Positions 34,870 through 42,111 of a stretch of 64,000 nt of DNA are shown here, piece by piece. Below the pieces are notes generated by a model, which searched no databases, had not been told where the DNA came from, and was given only the letters and a program-made list of their open reading frames with translations. A program made the position numbers and the translations under genes. The stretch comes from Virgisporangium aurantiacum. Its GTDB lineage: Bacteria; Actinomycetota; Actinomycetes; Mycobacteriales; Micromonosporaceae. The stretch covers positions 62,001 to 126,000 of the forward strand of contig NZ_BOPG01000072.1 in assembly GCF_016863635.1 (NCBI RefSeq), in the 5' to 3' direction. The stretch's first letter is position 1; each line of letters begins with the position of its first letter.

Positions 34870-35391
34870 GTGACCATTTCCCCCGACACCAAGGACTGGA
34901 CCTGGGTGCTCAACCGGCCGTGCCCCGAGTGCGGGTTCGACAGCCGGACGATCACCGGGCGGGACGTGCCCGCCCTGCTCCGCGTCAACGTGGCGGAGTG
35001 GCCGGCCGTGCTGCACGACCCGGCGGTGCGCGAGCGGCGGCGCCCCGACTCGTGGTCGCCCCTGGAGTACGCCTGCCACGTGCGCGACGTGTTCCGCATC
35101 TACACGTACCGCCTCAACCTCATGCTCACCGAGGACGACCCGGAGTATCCGAACTGGGACCAGGACGAGACCGCCATCGCCGACCGGTACGGCGAGCAGG
35201 TTCCGGGAACCGTGATCGCCGAACTGATCGCCGCGGGCGAGACGCTGGCCGAGGCGTTCGAGGCCGTACCCGACGACGCGTGGCAGCGCACCGGCACCCG
35301 CGGCGACGGCGCCCACTTCACGGTGGAGACGTTCGCCCGCTACTTCGTGCACGACCCGATCCACCACCTGCACGACGTGCAGTCGTCATGA
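34870..35391 (+). CDS. DinB-like (DUF664/mycothiol transferase fold) protein
   Basis: 173 aa. Four-helix DinB-type protein with SWSPLEYACHVRDVFRIYTYRLNLML and YFVHDPIHHLHDV, giving the usual three His of the metal site. A CPECGF motif near the N-terminus adds two Cys. DinB-fold enzymes include thiol-dependent S-transferases. GTG start 5 bp after the DUF202 gene. Overlaps the convergent ATPase gene by 6 bp. Confidence 0.87.
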   Translation: MTISPDTKDWTWVLNRPCPECGFDSRTITGRDVPALLRVNVAEWPAVLHDPAVRERRRPDSWSPLEYACHVRDVFRIYTYRLNLMLTEDDPEYPNWDQDETAIADRYGEQVPGTVIAELIAAGETLAEAFEAVPDDAWQRTGTRGDGAHFTVETFARYFVHDPIHHLHDVQSS

Positions 35392-36156
35392 TCTGACGGG
35401 CACCACGATGGGGCCGTGCGCGCCCTGCAGCACCTTCACGCGCGCCCGGTACTGGGTGGTCAGCAACTCCTCGGTGAGCACCTCGGCCGGTGGGCCGGCG
35501 GCAACGACCCGCCCACCGGCCATGAGCACCATCCGGTCGGCGTACTCGCCGGCCACCGACAGGTCGTGCATCGTGGCGAGCACCGCGAGGTTCCGGTCCC
35601 GCCGCAGGTCGTCGACCAGATCGAGGACGTCCTGCTGGTGACCGATGTCCAGCGCGCTGGTCGGCTCGTCGAGCAGCAGCAGGGGTGCCTCCTGCGCGAG
35701 CGCCCGGGCCAGGAACACCCGCTGCCGTTCCCCGCCGGACAGCGTCGGCAGGAGCCGCCCGGCGAACGCGACGAGGTCGAGCCGGGCGAGCACGCCGTCG
35801 ACGACGGCGAGGTCCCGGGCCGACTCGCGGCCCAGCGGGGAGATGTACGGGGTGCGGCCCAGCAGCACGTAGTCGATCACCGTCATGCCGGGCGGAACCA
35901 CCGGCGTCTGCGCCACGGCGGCCACCGCGCGGGCGCGGGCGCGCCGCGACAGCGCGCTCACGTGCGTCCCGTTGATGGAGATCGACCCCCGATGGGCCAG
36001 GCGGCCGCCGACGGCGCGCAACAGGGTCGATTTGCCGGCGCCGTTCGGACCGATCACCGTGACCCACTCACCGGCGGCGACCGTGAGGTCGACGCCGCTG
36101 AGGATCTCGGCGCCGCCGAGCGTCACCGACAAGCCTTCGATCGCCAGGGCACTCAT
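35386..36156 (-). CDS. btuD: Vitamin B12 importer ATP-binding subunit
   Basis: 256 aa. Walker A GPNGAGKSTL, Q loop VAQTP, signature LSGGERQRVFLARAL, Walker B LLLLDEPTSALD and switch His (TMHDLSVAG) are intact. It is of the FecE/BtuD/HmuV type. The B12 role is inferred from the cobalamin riboswitch at the operon head; iron or heme would be the alternatives without it. Overlaps the permease gene by 4 bp. Confidence 0.9.
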   Translation of the reverse strand: MSALAIEGLSVTLGGAEILSGVDLTVAAGEWVTVIGPNGAGKSTLLRAVGGRLAHRGSISINGTHVSALSRRARARAVAAVAQTPVVPPGMTVIDYVLLGRTPYISPLGRESARDLAVVDGVLARLDLVAFAGRLLPTLSGGERQRVFLARALAQEAPLLLLDEPTSALDIGHQQDVLDLVDDLRRDRNLAVLATMHDLSVAGEYADRMVLMAGGRVVAAGPPAEVLTEELLTTQYRARVKVLQGAHGPIVVPVRS

Positions 36157-37223
36157 ACGGACATCCGGCTCGTCGTACGCAGCACGACCGCGAAGAACGG
36201 CGCGCCGAAGAACGCCGTGATCACCCCGATCGGAATCTCGGCCGGGCTGCCGACCGTGCGGCCGAGCAGGTCGGCGACCACGAGGAACGCCGCGCCGTAC
36301 AGCATCGACAGCGGCAGGATCGCCCGGTAGCTGTACCCGGCGAGCAGGCGCACCGTGTGCGGCACGATCACGCCGACGAAGCCGATCAGCCCCGACACCG
36401 ACACCGCCGCGGCCGTGCCCAGCGACGCCGCGCCGAGCAGGATGTACCGCGACCGCTGCGGGTGCAGGCCGAGGCCGGCCGCCTCCTCGTCGCCGACCGC
36501 GAGCACGTCGAGCTCCCGCCGGTGCAGCAGGATCGCCACGGCGCTGAGCGCCGCGTAGGGCAGCAGAACGAGGACGTCGTGCCAGCCGGCGGTGGCCAAC
36601 CGGCCGAGCAGCCAGGTGTACACCTCGCGCACGTTGTCGATGTTGCGTTGCAACAGGTACGTCTGCGCGGCGGCGAGGAACGCCGACACCGCCACGCCGG
36701 CGAGGATCAGCGTCGCGGGCGACCGGTCGCGCCCGCCGACGCCGCCGAGCAGGTAGGTGAGCGCGACGGCGCCGACCGCGCCGACGAACGCGGCCAACGG
36801 CGTGCCGGCCGGCAATCCGCTGGTGCCGGTACCGGTGTCGCGCAGCGCGATCAGCGCGGTGACCGCGAGACCCGCACCGGCCGCGACCCCGAGCAGGTGC
36901 GGATCGGCCAGCGGGTTGCGGAACACGCCCTGGTACGCCCCGCCGGCGAGGCCCAGCATCCCGCCGACCAGCAGCGCGAGCACCACCCGCGGCAGCCGCA
37001 GTTCGAGGATGATCGCGACCTCGCGCTCGCTGAGCCCGCTGTTCCAGTGCACGCCCGGCAGCAGGTTCAGCAGTTCGATCGCCACCGAACCGGGCGGCAG
37101 CGACGCGGCACCGAACGCCACTCCCACGATCACCGCCACCACGACGGCCGCGATCCCACCCAGCGCCGCCGCCAGCGGGATGCCGGCCCGTTGCGCGGTG
37201 ACGGCCTCCGCGGTCTTGGTCAC
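36153..37223 (-). CDS. btuC: Vitamin B12 importer permease (FecCD family)
   Basis: 356 aa with about ten helices. Family features: LELRLPRVVLALLVGGMLGLAGGAYQGVFRNPLADPHLLGVAAGAG, AQTYLLQRN, VYTWLLGRLATAGW, GLIGFVGVIVPHTVRLLAG and the end region PAEIPIGVITAFFGAPFF. The GTG overlaps the binding-protein stop (GTGA). Confidence 0.92.
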   Translation of the reverse strand: MTKTAEAVTAQRAGIPLAAALGGIAAVVVAVIVGVAFGAASLPPGSVAIELLNLLPGVHWNSGLSEREVAIILELRLPRVVLALLVGGMLGLAGGAYQGVFRNPLADPHLLGVAAGAGLAVTALIALRDTGTGTSGLPAGTPLAAFVGAVGAVALTYLLGGVGGRDRSPATLILAGVAVSAFLAAAQTYLLQRNIDNVREVYTWLLGRLATAGWHDVLVLLPYAALSAVAILLHRRELDVLAVGDEEAAGLGLHPQRSRYILLGAASLGTAAAVSVSGLIGFVGVIVPHTVRLLAGYSYRAILPLSMLYGAAFLVVADLLGRTVGSPAEIPIGVITAFFGAPFFAVVLRTTSRMSV

Positions 37224-38131
37224 GCGGGGGCTCGCGGCACCGCGCCGGCGATCACCCGCACCAGGTCGACGACGCGCGGTCCCCAGCGCGACGCGATGTC
37301 GTCGTCGAGCGGGATCACCCGGTTGCCGGTGACGGCGGAGATGTTCGCCCAGCCCGGCCGGCCCTTGACCGTCTCGAGTGACTGCTGGCAGCACTTGGTG
37401 TCGGCCAGGAAGACGAAGTCGGGATTCGCGGCGATCAACGCCTCCGCCGCCATCTGCGGGTAGCCGCCCTTCGAACCGTCGGCGTCGGCCGCGTCGGCGA
37501 CGTTGGCGAGGCCGAACATCGCGAACAGCGAGCCGACGTACGTCTTGCTGGTGACGGTGTAGAACGTCGGGTCGAGCTCGTAGTAGTACGTGGGCTTGTC
37601 GGCCCGCTTCGGCGCGTCGGCGACGAGCTTGGTGATCTCGTTCTTCGTGCGGATCACCAGGTCGGCGGCCTCGTCCCGGTGACCGGTGAGCGCGCCGAGG
37701 TCTTCGATCTGCTTGTACGTGTCGTCGAGGGTGACCGCGGCCGTGCCCAGGTAGACCGGGATCTTCAACGCGGTCAACTGGTCTTTGATCTTGTTGATGT
37801 CGTTGGAGATGACCACGAGGTCGGGCTGCTTCGCCGCGATCGCCTCGGCGTTCGGCTGGAAGCCCGACAGGTTGCTCTTCGGCGCGTCGGGCGGGTACGT
37901 CGACTGGTCGTCGACGGCCGTGACCTGCTTGCCGGCGCCGATCGCGAACAGCATCTCGGTGCCCGACGGCGACAACGACACGATCTTCTCGGGACGCTTG
38001 TCGAGCGTCACCCCGCCGGCCGAGTAGGTCTCGGCGGGCGCGGGCTTGTTGCCGTCGTCGTCGGTGGAAGCGCAACCCGTGAGTGCCAGGGTGAAGGCGA
38101 CGGCGAATGCCGCCCCCATACGAATTCTCAT
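37220..38131 (-). CDS. btuF: Vitamin B12-binding lipoprotein
   Basis: 303 aa. Signal peptide with lipobox LTGC (Cys about 20). Class III binding-protein fold: EKIVSLSPSGTEMLFAIGAGKQVTAVDDQSTYP, DLVVISNDINK, a long backbone helix, and NPDFVFLAD. The unusual TKCCQQS segment carries two adjacent Cys. ATG 38131 is preceded by AGGAGG, whose first bases lie in a hairpin at the end of the riboswitch. Confidence 0.92.
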   Translation of the reverse strand: MRIRMGAAFAVAFTLALTGCASTDDDGNKPAPAETYSAGGVTLDKRPEKIVSLSPSGTEMLFAIGAGKQVTAVDDQSTYPPDAPKSNLSGFQPNAEAIAAKQPDLVVISNDINKIKDQLTALKIPVYLGTAAVTLDDTYKQIEDLGALTGHRDEAADLVIRTKNEITKLVADAPKRADKPTYYYELDPTFYTVTSKTYVGSLFAMFGLANVADAADADGSKGGYPQMAAEALIAANPDFVFLADTKCCQQSLETVKGRPGWANISAVTGNRVIPLDDDIASRWGPRVVDLVRVIAGAVPRAPA

Positions 38132-38139
38132 CGGGACCT

Positions 38140-38335
38140 CCTGTCGGCCGAGGAGAGGTGCTTCGCCGACAGGCCCGGGGCTTGGGCGCGTCCGCGAGAC
38201 GCCCTTCCTCGAGAGCGCTGGTTCGCGACCGCCGCAGGCGACCTGGCTCGTCCCCCATCGCGCGGGGGCTTCACAGTTGCGGGACAGCGCCGGAGTCTTG
38301 ACCGGCTTCGCTGCGGACGACCTGGTAAGACCGTA
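38140..38335 (-). promoter_or_regulatory. Cobalamin riboswitch upstream of btuFCD
   Basis: On the minus strand the order is AAGCCGGTCAAGACTCCGGC, GCTGTCCCGCAACTGTGA and GAGCCAGGTCGCCTGC, the conserved B12-box core of cobalamin riboswitches. A 9-bp hairpin (38140-38148 with 38165-38173) follows; its distal arm runs into the AGGAGG Shine-Dalgarno, which suggests control of translation. Binding of adenosylcobalamin should lower importer synthesis. Confidence 0.92.
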
Positions 38336-38337
38336 AC

Positions 38338-39090
38338 TCAGGCCTTGCGGGCTACCCCGGCGTACTCGGGCACCGAAGTGGTGTCGTTTCCGTCCGGGCG
38401 CCAGCGCGTCACGGTGACCACACCCGGGTCGAGCAGGTCGAGGCCGCGGAAGAAGCCGGCGACCTCGCTCGGTGCGCGGGCGCAGATCGGCGCGGACCCG
38501 CTCGCGTTCCACCACTCCATCGCCCGCACCACCGCCTCCGGCGCCACCTCCAGCGTCGGGTGGGTCAGCACCAGGTAGCTGCCCGACGGCAGCCCGGCCA
38601 TGAGGTCGCGGACCGCGGCGGCGGCCGCACGATCGTCGACGATGAAGTCCACCACCCCGATCAGCATCACCGCGACCGGTGCGGAGAGATCGAGCGTCGC
38701 GGCGGCCGCGCGGAGGATGTGGTCCGGGTCGCGCAGGTCGGCCTCGATGTAGGTCGCGGTGCCGGTGAGGAGTTTCCGGGCGAGCGCGACGACCTGCGGA
38801 TCGTTGTCGGCGTACAGCACCGTGGCGTCGGGTGCCACCTGGTGGGTGTTGTCGGCGGTGGGCAGGCCGGCGCCGATGTCGAGAAACTGCGTGACCCCGG
38901 CGGTTCCGGTGAGGTAACGCACGGCGCGGCCCAGGAACCGGCGGTTGCTGCGCGCCCAGGTGACGAGCCCGGGCAGGTGGCGGAGCATCTGTTCGGCGGC
39001 GGCGCGGTCGACGGGGTGGTTGTCGGTGCCGCCCAGCAGGTGATTCAGCAGCCGGGCCGAGTGTGCGACTTTCGGCGATGGCTCGGTCAC
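38338..39090 (-). CDS. SAM-dependent methyltransferase, DUF574/PF04672 type
   Basis: 250 aa. Characteristic start AHSARLLNHLLGGTDNHPVDR, SAM-binding FLDIGAGLPTADNTHQVA, VLYADNDPQVVALAR and YIEADLRDPD. This family is abundant in Streptomyces and relatives; its substrates are mostly unknown. GTG start with TACGCT 8 nt upstream (leaderless). The B12 riboswitch begins a few bases past its stop. Confidence 0.92.
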   Translation of the reverse strand: MTEPSPKVAHSARLLNHLLGGTDNHPVDRAAAEQMLRHLPGLVTWARSNRRFLGRAVRYLTGTAGVTQFLDIGAGLPTADNTHQVAPDATVLYADNDPQVVALARKLLTGTATYIEADLRDPDHILRAAAATLDLSAPVAVMLIGVVDFIVDDRAAAAAVRDLMAGLPSGSYLVLTHPTLEVAPEAVVRAMEWWNASGSAPICARAPSEVAGFFRGLDLLDPGVVTVTRWRPDGNDTTSVPEYAGVARKA

Positions 39091-39207
39091 AACCGGAGAG
39101 CGTAGCGATACCCGGCACCGGCGATATCGGCTGAATGGCCCTTTGACAGAGCGGTGGCCGCTCCCAGCACCTGGAGCGGCCACCGCCGTTGAACGGCATC
39201 AGGATAG

Positions 39208-39861
39208 TCAGTCGTCGCTACCGTGCCCACCGCCGCCGTGGTCGTCACCGGGCGGGTCGTCGTGCCCACCGCGCCCGCTGCCGCTACCGCCCTTGCCGCT
39301 GCCACTGTTGTCGTCGCTGCCGGAGCCGCTATTGCCGCTGCCGCTGTTGCCGCTGCCGCTATTGCCGCTGCCGCTATTGCCGCTGCCGCTATTGCCGCTG
39401 CCGCTGTTGCCGGAGCCGCTCTCCGCGCCCTTGTTCTCGAATCGCGTGATCGCGCCGGTCACCTTGTCGACGTGTACGTCGTACCGCACGCCGTTCTTCA
39501 CGATCCGGACCTTCCACACGGCCCGCCCGTGCTCGAACTCCGACTCGACCCGCGTCACCGTGCCGCCGCCCACGTGGGCGAGCGCCGCGGCGGCCGCGAG
39601 GTCGCTCGGCACCACCTCGCCGCCGAGCGGTGCCGGCGCCGTCGTGGTCGGGCTGTCATCCGGGGACGTCGGCGAGGCCGTATCGGTGGGCGAGGCCGTG
39701 TCGTCGGGCGACGGCGAGTCGTCCGGCGACGGTGATCCGGTCGCCGCGACCGTTCCGGGCCGGCCGGAGTCGTCGGATCCGGCCGCGGCGAGGGCCGCCC
39801 CGCCGATGGTCAACGTGGCGAGGGCGGCGACCCCGGCCACCGCGAGTGCCTTGCGCTTCAT
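39208..39861 (-). CDS. Exported PepSY-domain protein with SGSGN repeat tail
   Basis: 217 aa. Signal peptide MKRKALAVAGVAALATLTIGG, an Asp/Ser/Pro/Thr-rich linker (about 32-75), then a PepSY-like domain (about 80-142; AAAAALAHVGGGTVTRVESEFEHGRAVWKVRIVKNG, VHVDKVTGAITRFE). The tail has six SGSGN repeats and ends Gly/His/Asp-rich. PepSY proteins act outside the cell and often accompany two-component systems. A Shine-Dalgarno AGGAGG lies in a small hairpin (39873-39893). A putative regulator box is at 39931-39953. Confidence 0.85.
   Translation of the reverse strand: MKRKALAVAGVAALATLTIGGAALAAAGSDDSGRPGTVAATGSPSPDDSPSPDDTASPTDTASPTSPDDSPTTTAPAPLGGEVVPSDLAAAAALAHVGGGTVTRVESEFEHGRAVWKVRIVKNGVRYDVHVDKVTGAITRFENKGAESGSGNSGSGNSGSGNSGSGNSGSGNSGSGNSGSGSDDNSGSGKGGSGSGRGGHDDPPGDDHGGGGHGSDD
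39331..39420. repeat. Six tandem 15-bp repeats encoding SGSGN
   Basis: The unit is (A/G)TTGCCGCTGCCGCT on the plus strand; the last copy has GGA in place of GCT. The in-frame length means copy-number change would alter the tail without a frameshift. Confidence 0.9.
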
Positions 39862-39930
39862 GTCGTGAAACCTCCTGAACGTTGCTGTCAGGAGAGAGCG
39901 TCGCCGGAACCGCCCTATCACCACGCTGTG

Positions 39931-39953
39931 CGAACCCTAAGCCCCGGTTAAGC
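39931..39953. promoter_or_regulatory. Putative response-regulator box upstream of the PepSY gene
   Basis: On the minus strand CTTAAC and CTTAGG are in direct repeat 11 bp apart. It matches the box at 31810-31832 in TTAAC and TTAGGGT, with the same spacing. Confidence 0.55.
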
Positions 39954-39970
39954 GCCCGCACCCACCCGAG

Positions 39971-40040
39971 TCGATCTTGCAGTTGTGGTGCCTATCAAAG
40001 TGCCACAAAACCGGGCCAAGCCGGCACCACAACTGCAAGA
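39971..40040. repeat. Perfect 20-bp inverted repeat, REP/MITE-like element
   Basis: Arms at 39971-39990 and 40021-40040, starting GATCTTGCAGTTGTGGTGCC, flank a 30-nt centre. It lies between the PepSY promoter and the RidA stop, so it may also act as a terminator for RidA. Its ends match the smaller element at 9871-9920. Confidence 0.7.
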
Positions 40041-40074
40041 TCAACTGCTTTGGGGACGGGGGCGGGGCGAGAGA

Positions 40075-40452
40075 TCAGGCGGCGGCGATCGCCTCGATTT
40101 CGAGGAGCCATTCCTCGGCGTAGATGTCGCAGATGATCACGGTGAGGGCGGGGCGGTGGTCGCCCAGGATTTCGGCGCGGATGCGGCTGTTGGCGGCGCG
40201 GTGTTCGCGGCTGCCCAGGAACACGGTGACCTTCACGAGGTTCTCGACGCCCAGGCCGGCCTCGCCGAGCACGGCGAGCACGTTGCCCCACGCGATCCGG
40301 CACTGCGAATCGAAGTCTTCCGGAAGGTCGCCACCCCAGGGCGGCTGCCCGCTGACGAACACCAGGCGCTCCGCCCCGGTGACCAGGGTGCCGTGGGTGT
40401 AGCGGGCCGAACTCTCGGGCAGTGACGGTGGGTCGACGGGTTCGATCATCAC
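40075..40452 (-). CDS. RidA (YjgF/UK114) family protein
   Basis: 125 aa from GTG 40452; an ATG at 40464 lies inside the -10 TATGGT (40465-40460). RidA features: LVFVSGQPPWGGDL, DFDSQCRIAWGNVLAVLGEAG, VKVTVFLGSREHR and RPALTVIIC. RidA proteins hydrolyse reactive enamine/imine intermediates; the usual Arg of the active site is replaced here by sequence around PALTVI, so activity is uncertain. Divergent from a MarR regulator. Confidence 0.88.
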   Translation of the reverse strand: MMIEPVDPPSLPESSARYTHGTLVTGAERLVFVSGQPPWGGDLPEDFDSQCRIAWGNVLAVLGEAGLGVENLVKVTVFLGSREHRAANSRIRAEILGDHRPALTVIICDIYAEEWLLEIEAIAAA

Positions 40453-40492
40453 GACGGCGACCATAGCTGACCGGGGAGTTCATACTTGGGCC

Positions 40493-40954
40493 ATGGACGA
40501 GGACGTGGAGTTCGCCGGTGCGCTGATCCGGCTGTCGCTCGCCGTCCAGTATGTCCTTCAGGACCTCAGCCGCGAGCACGATCTCACGCCGCAACAGTCG
40601 GTGCTGCTGTCGTCGCTGCTCGAACGCCCGGTCGGCATGGCCGAGCTGAGCGACCGCCTGCACGTGGAGAAGTCGACGCTCACCGGCCTGGTCGACCGGG
40701 CCGAGCGGCGCGGCCTGGTGCACCGCACCCCCGACCCGTGCGACCGCCGGGCCCTGCGCGTCGCGCTCACCACGGAGGGCCGCGACATGGCCGACACGTT
40801 CTACCGGGCCGTCACCGAGGCGCTGCTGGCCCACCTCGACGGGCTGCCGGCGGAGACGGTGTGCCACCTCCGGTCGGCCGTGCCGCCCACCGCGACCATG
40901 TTCTGGGACGCGGTGGGCTGCTCCGCGCGTCAGCGCTGCATCGAATCGCCCTGA
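40493..40954 (+). CDS. MarR-family transcriptional regulator
   Basis: 153 aa. Winged helix with LTPQQSVLLSSLLERPVGMAELSDRLHVEKSTLTGLVDRAERRGLVHR and wing DPCDRRALRVALTTEGR. CATACT lies 6 nt before the ATG (leaderless). Divergent from RidA; target unknown. Confidence 0.93.
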   Translation: MDEDVEFAGALIRLSLAVQYVLQDLSREHDLTPQQSVLLSSLLERPVGMAELSDRLHVEKSTLTGLVDRAERRGLVHRTPDPCDRRALRVALTTEGRDMADTFYRAVTEALLAHLDGLPAETVCHLRSAVPPTATMFWDAVGCSARQRCIESP

Positions 40955-40957
40955 CGC

Positions 40958-41521
40958 TCAGGCCGCACGCAGCGGCTGGAGCGCCGTGCTCCACGCGATC
41001 ACCTGGTCGAGCAGCGCGCCCAGGTCGTCCTCCAACTGCTGGTCGGCGCGGAAGTCGGTCCAGTTCTCGAAGTACTGCTGGATCGGGATCGTCACCTGGG
41101 CCCGCACGTCGGCGACCATCAGCTCGCCGAGGATGAGCCGGAGGTGCTCGGCGGCCCGGGCGCCACCGGCGCGGCTGCCATAGCTCACGATCCCGGCGGC
41201 CTTGTTGTTCCACTCCTGGAACAGGTAGTCGACGGCGTTCTTCAGCGCGCCGGACGTGGAGTGGTTGTACTCCGGCGTCACGAACACGTACCCGTCGTAC
41301 TGCGCGATCAGCGCCGACCACTCCTTGGTGTGCTGGTTGGCGTACTGGGCGAACATCGGCGGCTGCGCCTCGTCGAGGTGCGGCAGCGGGTGGTCGGCCA
41401 GATCGATCAGGTCGAAGTCGGCACCGCCCCGTTTCTGGGCCAGCTGGTGCACCCACTCGGCCACCTGCTCGCCCCGCCGCCCGGGCCGGGTGCTTCCCAG
41501 AATTACCGCGATCCGCGTCAT
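40958..41521 (-). CDS. NADPH-dependent FMN reductase
   Basis: 187 aa flavodoxin-fold protein. FMN phosphate loop GSTRPGRRGEQVAEWV and flavin-binding PEYNHSTSGALKNAVDYL are intact. It reduces quinones, azo compounds or flavins. AGGAG precedes the ATG. Divergent from a MarR regulator with a palindrome between them, so it is likely derepressed by a ligand of that MarR protein. Confidence 0.93.
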   Translation of the reverse strand: MTRIAVILGSTRPGRRGEQVAEWVHQLAQKRGGADFDLIDLADHPLPHLDEAQPPMFAQYANQHTKEWSALIAQYDGYVFVTPEYNHSTSGALKNAVDYLFQEWNNKAAGIVSYGSRAGGARAAEHLRLILGELMVADVRAQVTIPIQQYFENWTDFRADQQLEDDLGALLDQVIAWSTALQPLRAA

Positions 41522-41569
41522 CGACGTCTCCTAGTCACGTGAATATTCAACTCGAAGCTAGCGCCGATG

Positions 41570-41585
41570 ACTTGAGCGGTCAAGT
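41570..41585. promoter_or_regulatory. Putative MarR operator ACTTGA-GCGG-TCAAGT
   Basis: 6-bp perfect arms in the gap between FMN reductase and MarR genes, upstream of both. Size and position suit a MarR-family site. Confidence 0.5.
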
Positions 41586-41622
41586 GATCGGAGATGTGTC
41601 ACAGGACGGCTAAACTCATGGC

Positions 41623-42111
41623 GTGACGGGCGAGGGCGACTGCTGCGAACCCGCCTGGCTCGACGACCTGGAGATCGACGCCTGGCGGCGGCTCGCCGCC
41701 GTGCTCACCGTGCTGCCGAGCGAACTCGACGCGCAGATGCAGAAGCGGGCCGACCTCAACCAGTTCGAGTACCACGTGTTGTCGTACCTGTCCGAGGCGC
41801 CCGACCGCACCCTGCGGATCAGCGACCTGGCCACGCTGGTGCGCGGTTCGCTGTCGCGGATGTCGCACCTCATCAAGCGGCTCGAACGACGCGGCTGGCT
41901 GCGGCGCGAGCCGGCGCCCGAAGACGGCCGCTACACCAACGCGATCCTCACCGACGCCGGCTACGAGAAGGTGGTCTCGGTCGCTCCGGTTCAGCTCGAC
42001 GTGGTGCGGCAACTGGTGCTGGGCCAGCTCACGCGCGTACAACTCAAGCAGTTGCGCGAGATCGGCAACCGGCTGCTCGCCAACGTCGACTCGTTCAAGT
42101 GCGTCGAGTGA
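41623..42111 (+). CDS. MarR-family transcriptional regulator
   Basis: 162 aa. HTH with NQFEYHVLSYLSEAPDRTLRISDLATLVRGSLSRMSHLIKRLERRGWLRRE and wing APEDGRYTNAILTDAGYEKV. The early CC and a later Cys could be redox-sensitive. TAAACT lies 6 nt before the GTG (leaderless). Probably controls the divergent FMN reductase. Overlaps the convergent gene by 17 bp. Confidence 0.92.
   Translation: MTGEGDCCEPAWLDDLEIDAWRRLAAVLTVLPSELDAQMQKRADLNQFEYHVLSYLSEAPDRTLRISDLATLVRGSLSRMSHLIKRLERRGWLRREPAPEDGRYTNAILTDAGYEKVVSVAPVQLDVVRQLVLGQLTRVQLKQLREIGNRLLANVDSFKCVE

Noticed and set aside
41214..41229. GTTCCA-CTCC-TGGAAC palindrome
   Set aside because: Lies inside the FMN reductase coding sequence and encodes a conserved stretch; no regulatory context.
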